NCBI GenBank assembly: GCA_030157785.1
Contig: JAOAUC010000034.1
Location: 1-60,670 of the forward strand
Direction of reading: 5' to 3'
Length of the DNA: 60,670 bases
DNA from: Zoogloea oleivorans
Lineage (GTDB): Bacteria; Pseudomonadota; Gammaproteobacteria; Burkholderiales; Rhodocyclaceae
Positions 17,274 through 24,721 of the stretch are shown one piece after another. The notes under the pieces are model-generated. The model was not told where the DNA came from. It saw only the letters and a list, made by a program, of their open reading frames with translations, and made no database searches. The translations under genes and the position numbers were made by a program. Position 1 is the stretch's first letter, and each line of letters begins with the position of its first letter.

Positions 17274-18368
17274 ATGGAGACATCCAGAAGCGTCACTTAC
17301 CTCAAGAACGCGTGGTACGTCGCAGCCCTGTCGTCGGAGGTGGGCGCAGAGGGCCTGTTCGCGCGCAAGCTGTTGAATACCCCGGTACTGATTTACCGGA
17401 CAAAGGACGGGAACCCGGTTGCCATGCTGGATCGCTGCCCGCATCGCTTCGTTCCGCTCAGCATGGGCGTTCGCGACGGCGATGATGTGGTCTGCAAATA
17501 CCATGGCCTGAAATTCGATTGCAGCGGTGCGTGCAATCGCAACCCGCATGGAAACGGCCATATCCCCCGTGCGGCGCGGGTGCGTACCTTTTCGCTGATC
17601 GAGCGCTACGGCTTTCTGTGGATCTGGATGGGCGATGCCCCCGCCGACGAATCGAAGCTGCCGGATATCGGCCCGCTGACCGAAGGTCATCCCAACGGGG
17701 TCGGCTTTACCTACATGCACCGCAAGACGTATTACGAACTCATCACCGACAACGTGATGGATCTGAGCCATGTTGATCATCTGCATGGCGAGATCATTTC
17801 AACACGCGGTCAGCTCACCCCCCAGGTCCCTCTGGTCAAGGAAACGGACAATACCGTTGCCACCCGCTGGGAATGGAAGCAGACGCCGCCGATCTTCATT
17901 CTCAACCAGTTTCTGCCCGAGCCGCTGGCCGAGGCGCAGCACTTTGTGGAAGTGAAGTTCATGGCACCGACAACGGTCCAGTTGCAGATTGGCGCGACGC
18001 AGGATGAAGGAGCACTGGATCTCGAACACTGCGTCGGACAGTACGACCTGCATACGAGCACGCCGGAAACCGACGGCACCACCCACTACTTCTTCGCAAC
18101 ACGGAGAAACCACCTGGTCGAGGATCCGGATTACAACGCGGCAAAGATCAAGGGCATGCACGATGCCTTTGTGGACGAGGATGGGCCTTATCTCGATGCG
18201 CAATACGTGTCGATTGGCAATGCGGATCTGATGAGCCTGAATCCCGTGCTGCTCAGCAGTGATGTGGGGGCGGTAAAAGCCCGCCGCATTCTGCGTCGCG
18301 TGATTGCCGATGAAGTCCGGCGCGAGCAGCCCGATGCCACCCCGGCCCAGTCTGTCGAGTGCGTCTGA
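17274..18368 (+). CDS. Rieske non-heme iron oxygenase, VanA-like (alpha subunit only)
   Basis: A 364-residue oxygenase. The Rieske cluster motif is CPHR (about residues 55-58) and CKYHG (about 73-77). The mononuclear iron site is DNVMDLSHVDHLHG (about 160-173). Single-subunit architecture and length fit the vanillate O-demethylase / phenoxybenzoate / dicamba-type group rather than two-subunit ring dihydroxylases. Substrate unknown. O-demethylation or ring hydroxylation giving protocatechuate or catechol would feed the pathways in this window, but that is inference. Paired with the reductase before it and the DUF1302-DUF1329 genes after it. Confidence 0.85.
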   Translation: METSRSVTYLKNAWYVAALSSEVGAEGLFARKLLNTPVLIYRTKDGNPVAMLDRCPHRFVPLSMGVRDGDDVVCKYHGLKFDCSGACNRNPHGNGHIPRAARVRTFSLIERYGFLWIWMGDAPADESKLPDIGPLTEGHPNGVGFTYMHRKTYYELITDNVMDLSHVDHLHGEIISTRGQLTPQVPLVKETDNTVATRWEWKQTPPIFILNQFLPEPLAEAQHFVEVKFMAPTTVQLQIGATQDEGALDLEHCVGQYDLHTSTPETDGTTHYFFATRRNHLVEDPDYNAAKIKGMHDAFVDEDGPYLDAQYVSIGNADLMSLNPVLLSSDVGAVKARRILRRVIADEVRREQPDATPAQSVECV

Positions 18369-18383
18369 CGGAGGAGGATGATC

Positions 18384-20027
18384 ATGCAAATCAGACTCCT
18401 TGCCAGAGCGGTCGCCGTGGCCTGTGCAGGCATGGCCCTGTCGGGGCCGGCCCTGTCCTTCAATGTCGATTCGGGATCTCCGGATCTGGCCATTTCGTGG
18501 GATACCACGCTGAAATACAGCACCGCGTGGCGCGTGCGGGGCGTCAATGCCAGTGTCGCGCCGGAAGGCCTCGCCGGGCTCACGCCACAGGTCAACACCA
18601 ATGACGGGGACCGCAATTTCGGTCGCGGCCTCATCTCCAACCGGCTCGACATCCTGACCGAGCTGGGGGTGCGCTACAAGCGCGACAGCGGCTTCCGGGT
18701 CAGCGCCGCCGGGTGGTACGACGACGTCTATCAGCACAGCAACGACCGCAGCCTTGACGATGCCCCCGGCTTGAACCAGAGCGGCCCCTACGACCGGTTC
18801 AACAAGCACACGCGCATTGCCCAGGGGCGCAACGCCGAGGTGCTGGACGCCTTCGTGTATACCCGGCAGTCGGTGAGCGACATGAGCCTCAACCTCAAGG
18901 CCGGCCGCTTTACCCAGCTTTATGGCGAAAGCCTGTTCTTCGGCAACAACGGCATTGCCGGGGCCCAGACGCCGCTGGATCTGGCGCGTGCGCTGTCGGT
19001 GCCGAACTCCCAGTTCAAGGAGGTTGCCCGGCCGGTGGGCCAGATATCGGCCCAGCTGCAGATCACGCCCGATGTCATCGTGGGAGGCTATATCCAGCCG
19101 GAATGGCGCAAGTCGCGCCTGCCGGGGGCCGGCAGCTATTTCAGCTTTGCCGATTTCGTCGATGACGGCGGGGAGATTCTGTACACGCCCTACGGTCCGG
19201 CAAGGCGCGGCAAGGACATCGAGCCGGGTAACTCGGGGCAGGGCGGGGTGCAGGTCCGCTTCAAGGCCGGGGACAGCGAGTACGGGCTCTATGCAGCAAA
19301 CTTCCACGAGAAGCTGCCCCAGTTCTATGCCCGCTTCAATGCCGGCTCCGGCGGCGTGGTGCCCCAGGACTACGTGATGGTTTACGGGAAGAACATTCGC
19401 ACCGTGGGTGGCAGCTTCAGTACGCTCGTCGGCGATACGAACGTGGCGGGAGAGATGTCCTTCCGCAGCAACATGCCGCTGGTGGCCGCCGGGAGCTTCG
19501 TTTTCCCGATCAATGATCCGGCCGCCGACGGGGGCAGCAATGCGCGCTTTCCCAAGGGCGACACGCTGCATTTGAATCTGTCGGCCATCAGTGTGCTGAG
19601 CGCAAACCCCTTGTGGGACGGCGCCTCCTTTGTCGGCGAGTTCGCCTTCAACCGCCGCCTGCGGGTGACTGACAACCCGGAAGCGCTGGACCCGAATGCC
19701 ACCAAGGATGCCGGTGCCGTGCAGTTCGTGTTCACGCCGGAGTATTTCCAGGTGTTGCCGGAAACAGATCTGCAGTTGCCCATCGGGGTGAGCTATGGCC
19801 TTTTCGGGCGCTCGTCGGTCAATGGCGTGCTGTTTCCGGCGGAGCACGGCGGCAGCGTGAGTGTCGGGGCCAAGGCCGTGCACCAGAAGGCCTGGCATGC
19901 CGGGCTCAACTACACCCATTACGTCGGTTCTGCCGGTTCGGTCGCCACACCTGCCGGCCTCAATTCCTACCAGAACTTTCACGGGGATCGCGACTTCGTG
20001 TCGCTGTCGATTCAGCGCAGCTTCTGA
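18384..20027 (+). CDS. DUF1302 family outer-membrane protein, second copy
   Basis: A 547-residue paralogue of the protein at 1196, sharing SWDTTLKYSTAWRVRG, GRFTQLYGESLFFG and the terminal SLSIQRSF. The start at 18384 is chosen for its nine-base spacing from GGAGGA; the ATG at 18378 is only three bases away from it. Residues about 1-26 form a signal peptide. It starts 16 bp after the Rieske oxygenase and is followed by a DUF1329 gene. Here the pair is tied to an oxygenase and a sigma-54 promoter instead of to MMPL, suggesting substrate entry for this oxygenase. Confidence 0.85.
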   Translation: MQIRLLARAVAVACAGMALSGPALSFNVDSGSPDLAISWDTTLKYSTAWRVRGVNASVAPEGLAGLTPQVNTNDGDRNFGRGLISNRLDILTELGVRYKRDSGFRVSAAGWYDDVYQHSNDRSLDDAPGLNQSGPYDRFNKHTRIAQGRNAEVLDAFVYTRQSVSDMSLNLKAGRFTQLYGESLFFGNNGIAGAQTPLDLARALSVPNSQFKEVARPVGQISAQLQITPDVIVGGYIQPEWRKSRLPGAGSYFSFADFVDDGGEILYTPYGPARRGKDIEPGNSGQGGVQVRFKAGDSEYGLYAANFHEKLPQFYARFNAGSGGVVPQDYVMVYGKNIRTVGGSFSTLVGDTNVAGEMSFRSNMPLVAAGSFVFPINDPAADGGSNARFPKGDTLHLNLSAISVLSANPLWDGASFVGEFAFNRRLRVTDNPEALDPNATKDAGAVQFVFTPEYFQVLPETDLQLPIGVSYGLFGRSSVNGVLFPAEHGGSVSVGAKAVHQKAWHAGLNYTHYVGSAGSVATPAGLNSYQNFHGDRDFVSLSIQRSF

Positions 20028-20054
20028 TCACCCGCCAATAAAAGGAATCCCAAC

Positions 20055-21407
20055 ATGAAGAGCAAGGCAATCATCCATCTGGTCGTGGTCGGCGCGCTGT
20101 CCCAGTTTCAGCCGGCCGCCGCAGCCGTTTCCGCCGACGAGGCATCCCAGCTCAAGAGCGCCCTGACGCCCCTTGGCGGCGAGCGGGCAGGCAACAAGGA
20201 CGGCAGCATTCCGGCCTGGAACGGTGCTGTCATCAAGGCTGCCGGCGCCAAGGTGGGGGACGTTCCCGTCAGCCTGTTCCCCGGTGAAAAGCCCGTCGTG
20301 CAGATCTCCGCGGCGAACATGGCCCAGTACGCCGACAAGCTGTCCGAAGGCACGCAGGCCCTCCTGAAGAAATACCCCGAATCCTTCCGCGTCAATGCCT
20401 TCCCGACCCACCGCACCGCCGTCGCGCCGCAGCATGTGTATGACGCGACCGCCCGCAATGCGGCCAACTGCAAGACGGTGGACGCCGGGCTGTCGGTGGA
20501 GGGCTGTTTCGGGGGCGTGCCCTTCCCGATTCCCAAGGCCGGTGTCGAGGTGATCTGGAACTACATCCTGCGCATCGAGCCGGAGTCGGTGGAGTTCGGC
20601 TCGAAGAACATTGTCGGCACCTCGAATGGCGCCCGCACCATGGCCACGCGCACCGACAACTTCTTCCAGCATCCCTATTACTACAAGGATGGCTCGGCCA
20701 AGGGCTGGAGCGGGGAGTATTTCCTGCAGCGTTTCAACACCACGGCGCCGCCGTTCAAGGCGGGGGAATCGCTGGTCCTGCGTGACAGCATCAATGCCAA
20801 GGTGCCGCGCCAGGCCTGGCAGTACCTGGTGGGGCAGCGCCGCGTGCGGCGAGCGCCGACGGTGGCCTACGACACGCCTGACTTTGTCTCGTCCGGCGCC
20901 AACTACTTCGATGAAGTCATGGGCTACATGGGGCACCCCGACCGCTTCGAGTGGAAGCTCGTCGGCAAGCGGGAGATGTACATCCCCTACAGCAACAACG
21001 AACTGGTGACAGCCAAGGAGTCCGAAGCCTTCGACAAGCACCACCTCAATTCCGGCAAGTTGCGCTGGGAGCTGCACCGGGTCTGGGAAATCGAGGCCAC
21101 CGTGGTGACGGGCAAGCGGCACGCCGTGCCGAAGCGCAGGTACTACTTCGACGAGGACACCTGGCTGCTGGTTCTTGTGGATGGCTACGATTCTGAAGGC
21201 AAGTTGTGGCGGACGTCTGTGGTGCCGAGCTTCTTCGTCCCCGCGGTGCCGGCTGTGGTGGCCAAGCCGGTGACGATCTACAACCTGCAGGCCGGGACGA
21301 TGAGTACCGTTCAGGGCTTGTTCCAGGACGAGTCCTACAGGGTCGTTCCGCGCAAGAGTGAGTCCTTCTTTACCGGCGACGCGGCCGCCGCGGACGCGGA
21401 CCGATAG
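20055..21407 (+). CDS. DUF1329 family protein, second copy
   Basis: A 450-residue paralogue of the protein at 2907 and of identical length. It has a signal peptide (about residues 1-23, ending AAA), then the shared NKDGSIPAWNG and DTPDFVSSGANYFDEV segments. AAAAGGAATCCCAAC precedes the start. It is the last gene of the Rieske operon. The two DUF1302-DUF1329 pairs share gene order and size, consistent with duplication of the pair as a unit. Confidence 0.85.
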   Translation: MKSKAIIHLVVVGALSQFQPAAAAVSADEASQLKSALTPLGGERAGNKDGSIPAWNGAVIKAAGAKVGDVPVSLFPGEKPVVQISAANMAQYADKLSEGTQALLKKYPESFRVNAFPTHRTAVAPQHVYDATARNAANCKTVDAGLSVEGCFGGVPFPIPKAGVEVIWNYILRIEPESVEFGSKNIVGTSNGARTMATRTDNFFQHPYYYKDGSAKGWSGEYFLQRFNTTAPPFKAGESLVLRDSINAKVPRQAWQYLVGQRRVRRAPTVAYDTPDFVSSGANYFDEVMGYMGHPDRFEWKLVGKREMYIPYSNNELVTAKESEAFDKHHLNSGKLRWELHRVWEIEATVVTGKRHAVPKRRYYFDEDTWLLVLVDGYDSEGKLWRTSVVPSFFVPAVPAVVAKPVTIYNLQAGTMSTVQGLFQDESYRVVPRKSESFFTGDAAAADADR

Positions 21408-21424
21408 GAGGGCGCAGGCCATGC

Positions 21425-21458
21425 GATTGAATCCGGCTTCCCGTCGCCGGATTCAATC
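21425..21458 (+). terminator. Perfect 13-bp hairpin after the Rieske operon
   Basis: GATTGAATCCGGC (21425-21437) and GCCGGATTCAATC (21446-21458) are perfect inverse arms around an 8-base loop, 17 bp after the DUF1329 stop. No T-run follows, so it may act with Rho or as an mRNA 3'-end stabiliser. Confidence 0.5.
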
Positions 21459-21508
21459 GGGCCGTGCAAACCCGTTGGGTGCAGCGCAATGACCACCCGG
21501 CGGGGGCG

Positions 21509-21569
21509 GTCAGCGCAAACAGGGCACTCAGCGTAGCGATTCCACAGAAGTGCCTTCTTCGTCGGGAGC
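21509..21569. repeat. Right copy of the direct repeat flanking the Rieske module
   Basis: Matches 13968-14029 in the same orientation. It carries only the ynfA 5' fragment (LSALFALTA on the minus strand); no ynfA body follows. Confidence 0.7.
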
Positions 21570-21591
21570 TGCGGATGGGCTCACACCTACC

Positions 21592-21617
21592 TGAGTTCAA
21601 TCCGCACATCTGCGCAT
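21592..21617. repeat. Single leftover of the 21-bp repeat array
   Basis: These 26 bases are identical to 14221-14246, inside the 21-bp array. The right flank of the module therefore keeps about one unit where the left flank has eleven. Confidence 0.75.
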
Positions 21618-21649
21618 TCCCCCTGCTTTTTCATTGCTGCGCTGCAGCT

Positions 21650-21693
21650 TGACGCTTTTGTCAGGCGATTTTGTGCGCTGGACAAAAGCGTCA
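21650..21693. promoter_or_regulatory. Candidate upstream activator site of the phenol operon
   Basis: TGACGCTTTTGTC (21650-21662) and GACAAAAGCGTCA (21681-21693) are perfect 13-bp inverse arms, 31 bp centre to centre (about three turns). They sit 68-111 bp upstream of the sigma-54 promoter, where DmpR/XylR-type enhancers lie. Confidence 0.65.
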
Positions 21694-21758
21694 TGCGCGG
21701 ATTCGGGCGCGCCGCCGTGCTTCGTATTCATGTTCATACAAATCAAGGCTTTGCGTGC

Positions 21759-21776
21759 GTGGCACGGCATCTGCAT
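21759..21776 (+). promoter_or_regulatory. Sigma-54 promoter of the dmpQBKLMNOP operon
   Basis: CGTGGCACGGCATCTGCA carries GG (21761-21762) and GC (21773-21774) exactly ten bases apart and a full TGGCAC -24 element. It lies about 80 bp before the first gene. Confidence 0.85.
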
Positions 21777-21857
21777 TAGAAATACTAAGCGCGGCATAAG
21801 TGAAGCTAATCCAAGCCGCCAAGTGACGAAAACGTCGAGACACCAAAAGGAGGGGTC

Positions 21858-22175
21858 ATGCCACACACGGTCAGGATTGAAGACACGGGCGTTTCTTATG
21901 CCTGTGCGCCGCGGGAGTCGCTGCTCGAAGGCTTGCATCGCCTGGGTTTGCGGGGGATTCCGGTGGGCTGCCGGGGCGGTGGTTGCGGGGTCTGCAAGAT
22001 CGAAGTTCTCGCTGGCGAATTCCACACCCGGGCGATGAGCCGTGATCACGTCAGCGATGACGACGTGGCCCATCAGCGCTTGCTGGCCTGCCGGGTGTAC
22101 CCCTCCAGTGACCTGTCTTTAAAGGTGATCGGCAAGTTGCAGACGAAGGTCTGCACGCCGCTTGCCATTCGCTGA
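21858..22175 (+). CDS. dmpQ: [2Fe-2S] ferredoxin, DmpQ/XylT-like
   Basis: A 105-residue plant-type ferredoxin. The cluster ligands are in CRGGGCGVC (about residues 38-46) and a distal Cys in LLACRV (about 78). In meta-cleavage operons this ferredoxin re-reduces the active-site iron of catechol 2,3-dioxygenase after oxidative inactivation. It sits directly before the dioxygenase gene, which supports that role. It is the first gene of the sigma-54 operon with a strong AAAGGAGG ribosome site. In Pseudomonas CF600 the gene follows dmpP; here it comes first. Confidence 0.85.
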   Translation: MPHTVRIEDTGVSYACAPRESLLEGLHRLGLRGIPVGCRGGGCGVCKIEVLAGEFHTRAMSRDHVSDDDVAHQRLLACRVYPSSDLSLKVIGKLQTKVCTPLAIR

Positions 22176-22216
22176 ATTTCCGTTTGCAGCATCCATAAGA
22201 AAAGAGGAGACGAGAT

Positions 22217-23146
22217 ATGGCAATGACTGGTGTTCTGCGCCCGGGCCACGCCCAGGTGCGCGTGCTGGATCTGGAAGAGAGCGTGCGCTTTTACCGGGAT
22301 GTGCTTGGCCTGGTGGAAACCGGCCGCGATGCGACGGGGCGGGTGTATTTCAAGTGTTGGGACGAGCGCGATCACAGCAGTTACGTGATTCGTCAGGCTG
22401 ACAGTGCCGGCCTGGACTTCTTCGGCTGGCGGGTGCTCGACACCGCCACCCTCGACAAGCTCGATGCCGACCTGCAGGCCTACGGCATCAAGACGGAACG
22501 CATTCCCGCCGGCGAGATGCTGGAAACCGGCGAGCGTGTGCGCTTTACGCTGCCCTCCGGCCACGTGATGGAGCTGTATGCCGAAAAGAGCAAGGTCGGC
22601 AACGGCATTCCGCTGGTCAACCCGGCCCCGTGGAGCAAGGCACGGGACCACGGCATCGCCCCGATCCGCCTCGACCACGCGCTGCTGTATGGCCCGAACG
22701 TGGCCGAAGTGCAGAAGATCTTCACCGAGGTGCTCGGCTTTTACCTGGTGGAGCGGGTGCTGACGCCGGATGGCAATGGCAACGCGGCGATCTGGCTGTC
22801 GTGCGGGCAGAAGGTGCATGACATCGCCTTCGCCGAGTATCCCGAGCCGGGCAAGCTGCACCACTGTTCCTTCCTGATGGAGAGCTGGGACCAGGTGCTG
22901 CGCGCCGGCGACATCATGTCCATGAACACGGTGGCGGTGGACATCGGCCCGACCCGCCATGGGGTGACCCGCGGCTGCACGATCTACGCGTGGGACCCGT
23001 CCGGCAACCGCTTCGAGACTTTCTTTGGCGGCCATCTGCCTTACCCCGACTACGAGACGATGACCTGGACCTTCGACAACTTCGGCCAGGGCCTCGACTA
23101 CCCGCAGAGGAAGCTGCACGAGACCTTCCTGAGCGTTGTCAGCTGA
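22217..23146 (+). CDS. dmpB: Catechol 2,3-dioxygenase
   Basis: A 309-residue extradiol dioxygenase of the XylE/DmpB type with two VOC domains. Iron ligands are visible in the C-terminal domain: His in RLDHALLYG (about 154), His in LHHCSFLME (about 215) and Glu in FETFFGG (about 266). It converts catechol to 2-hydroxymuconic semialdehyde. AAAAGAGGAGA precedes the start. It lies between the ferredoxin and the phenol hydroxylase genes. A second, diverged copy is at 36300. Confidence 0.93.
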   Translation: MAMTGVLRPGHAQVRVLDLEESVRFYRDVLGLVETGRDATGRVYFKCWDERDHSSYVIRQADSAGLDFFGWRVLDTATLDKLDADLQAYGIKTERIPAGEMLETGERVRFTLPSGHVMELYAEKSKVGNGIPLVNPAPWSKARDHGIAPIRLDHALLYGPNVAEVQKIFTEVLGFYLVERVLTPDGNGNAAIWLSCGQKVHDIAFAEYPEPGKLHHCSFLMESWDQVLRAGDIMSMNTVAVDIGPTRHGVTRGCTIYAWDPSGNRFETFFGGHLPYPDYETMTWTFDNFGQGLDYPQRKLHETFLSVVS

Positions 23147-23153
23147 GCCGGCC

Positions 23154-23411
23154 ATGCGCACCGAACAGCCGTCAATGGACACCACCCGGCGCTTCGTCCG
23201 CCTCTCCGGCGAGCGGCCCAACGGTTTCGTCGAATTCGAATTCGCCATCGGCGAGCCGGAAATCTTCGTCGAGATGATTCTCCCGCGCGCGGCCTTTACC
23301 GAGTTCTGCGCCACCAACCTTGTCGAGATGCTGCCGCCCCGCGACCCCGACGCCCCGCAGGGCGACTGGGACTGGCGCCTCGCCGATGCCACCCACACCC
23401 GTTTCAAATAG
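23154..23411 (+). CDS. dmpK: Phenol hydroxylase assembly component DmpK
   Basis: An 85-residue protein with RRFVRLSGERPNGFVEFEF, matching the small P0 component of multicomponent phenol hydroxylases, which aids iron loading of the oxygenase. The start at 23154 lies 8 bp after the dmpB stop; the internal ATG at 23175 is an alternative. It keeps the usual place before dmpL. Confidence 0.85.
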   Translation: MRTEQPSMDTTRRFVRLSGERPNGFVEFEFAIGEPEIFVEMILPRAAFTEFCATNLVEMLPPRDPDAPQGDWDWRLADATHTRFK

Positions 23412-23435
23412 ACAGAACAGCAGGAGACCCAGAAC

Positions 23436-24428
23436 ATGCAGATTGACCTCCGCACCGTCGCCATCCAGCCGCAACGCCAGGCCTTCGATCACCTGATCCG
23501 CCGCTTCGGCAACAAGCCGGCCTCGCGCTACCAGGAAGGCAGCTACGACATCCAGGCCGCCGAAAACCTTCATTACAAGCCCACCTGGGATCCCGACCAC
23601 GCACTCTACGACGCGAGCCTGACCCGCATCGTCATGCAGGACTGGTACGCGCTGAAGGATCCACGCCAGTTCTACTACAGCACCTACACGCTGACCCGTG
23701 CCCGCCAGCAGGAAACCACCGAGGCCAACTTCGGCTTTGTGGAAAGCCGCGGCCTGGCCGACATGCTGTCCGACGAGCTGCGCGCCATTTCCCTCAACGT
23801 GCTGGTGCCGCTGCGCCATGCCGCGTGGGGCGCCAACCAGCACAACACCTTCATCTGCGGCTACGGCTACGGCACCACCTTTACCCAGCCGTGCATGTAC
23901 CACGCCATGGACAACCTGGGCATCGCCCAGTACCTCTCGCGCCTGGGCCTGCTGCTTGGCGACACCGAGGCGCTCGACGCCGGCAAACAGTCGTGGCTCG
24001 ACGATGCCGCCTGGCAGCCGCTGCGCCGCTATGTCGAGGATTGCCTGGTGATCCGCGATCCCTTCGAACTCTTCGTGGCCCAGAACGTGGCGCTCGACGG
24101 CCTGCTTTACCCGCTGGTCTATGCGCGCATCGTCGATGACCACATCTCGGTGCGCGGCGGTACGGCCGTGGCCATGCTCACCCAGTTCATGAGCGACTGG
24201 TTCGACGAAACCCGCAAATGGGTGGATGCGGTGCTCAAGGTGGCGGCTGCGGAGTCGGACGCCAACCGTGAAGTGCTGCAGGAATGGACCCGGACGTGGA
24301 GCGACCGCGCGGCGTCGGCGATGGTGCCGATTGTCGAGCTGGCCCTGGGCGCCAATGCCGATGAAGCCGTCGGTGAACAACTCGCGGCCTTCAAGGCGCG
24401 CATCGCAAAAACCGGCATCACGCTCTGA
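23436..24428 (+). CDS. dmpL: Phenol hydroxylase beta subunit
   Basis: A 330-residue oxygenase beta subunit (P1), ferritin-like but without the diiron ligands. Segments such as RQFYYSTYTLTRARQQE are typical. CAGGAGACCCAGAAC precedes the start. It pairs with DmpN in an (alpha-beta-gamma)2 hydroxylase. Confidence 0.9.
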   Translation: MQIDLRTVAIQPQRQAFDHLIRRFGNKPASRYQEGSYDIQAAENLHYKPTWDPDHALYDASLTRIVMQDWYALKDPRQFYYSTYTLTRARQQETTEANFGFVESRGLADMLSDELRAISLNVLVPLRHAAWGANQHNTFICGYGYGTTFTQPCMYHAMDNLGIAQYLSRLGLLLGDTEALDAGKQSWLDDAAWQPLRRYVEDCLVIRDPFELFVAQNVALDGLLYPLVYARIVDDHISVRGGTAVAMLTQFMSDWFDETRKWVDAVLKVAAAESDANREVLQEWTRTWSDRAASAMVPIVELALGANADEAVGEQLAAFKARIAKTGITL

Positions 24429-24437
24429 AAGGCTCCC

Positions 24438-24707
24438 ATGTCCACCGTATTCATTGCCCTGCAAACCAACGAAGACACCCGCCCGATCATCGAGGCCATT
24501 GAGATCGACAACCCCCACGCCATCGTCCACCGCCAGCCGGCCATGGTGAAGATCGACGCTGAAGGCATGCTGGTGATCCGCAAATCCACCATCGAAGAGC
24601 AGATCGGCCGCGACTTCGACCTGCAGGAACTGCACATCAACCTGATTTCGCTCACCGGCAACGTGATCGAAGACGACGACACCCTGACCCTGAGCTGGAA
24701 CAGCTGA
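24438..24707 (+). CDS. dmpM: Phenol hydroxylase effector protein
   Basis: An 89-residue cofactor-free regulatory protein (P2), MmoB-like, with FIALQTNEDTRPIIEAIE at the N-terminus. It binds the hydroxylase and speeds oxygen activation. It lies 9 bp after dmpL and 14 bp before dmpN. Confidence 0.9.
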   Translation: MSTVFIALQTNEDTRPIIEAIEIDNPHAIVHRQPAMVKIDAEGMLVIRKSTIEEQIGRDFDLQELHINLISLTGNVIEDDDTLTLSWNS

Positions 24708-24721
24708 AAGAGGAGCGCATC

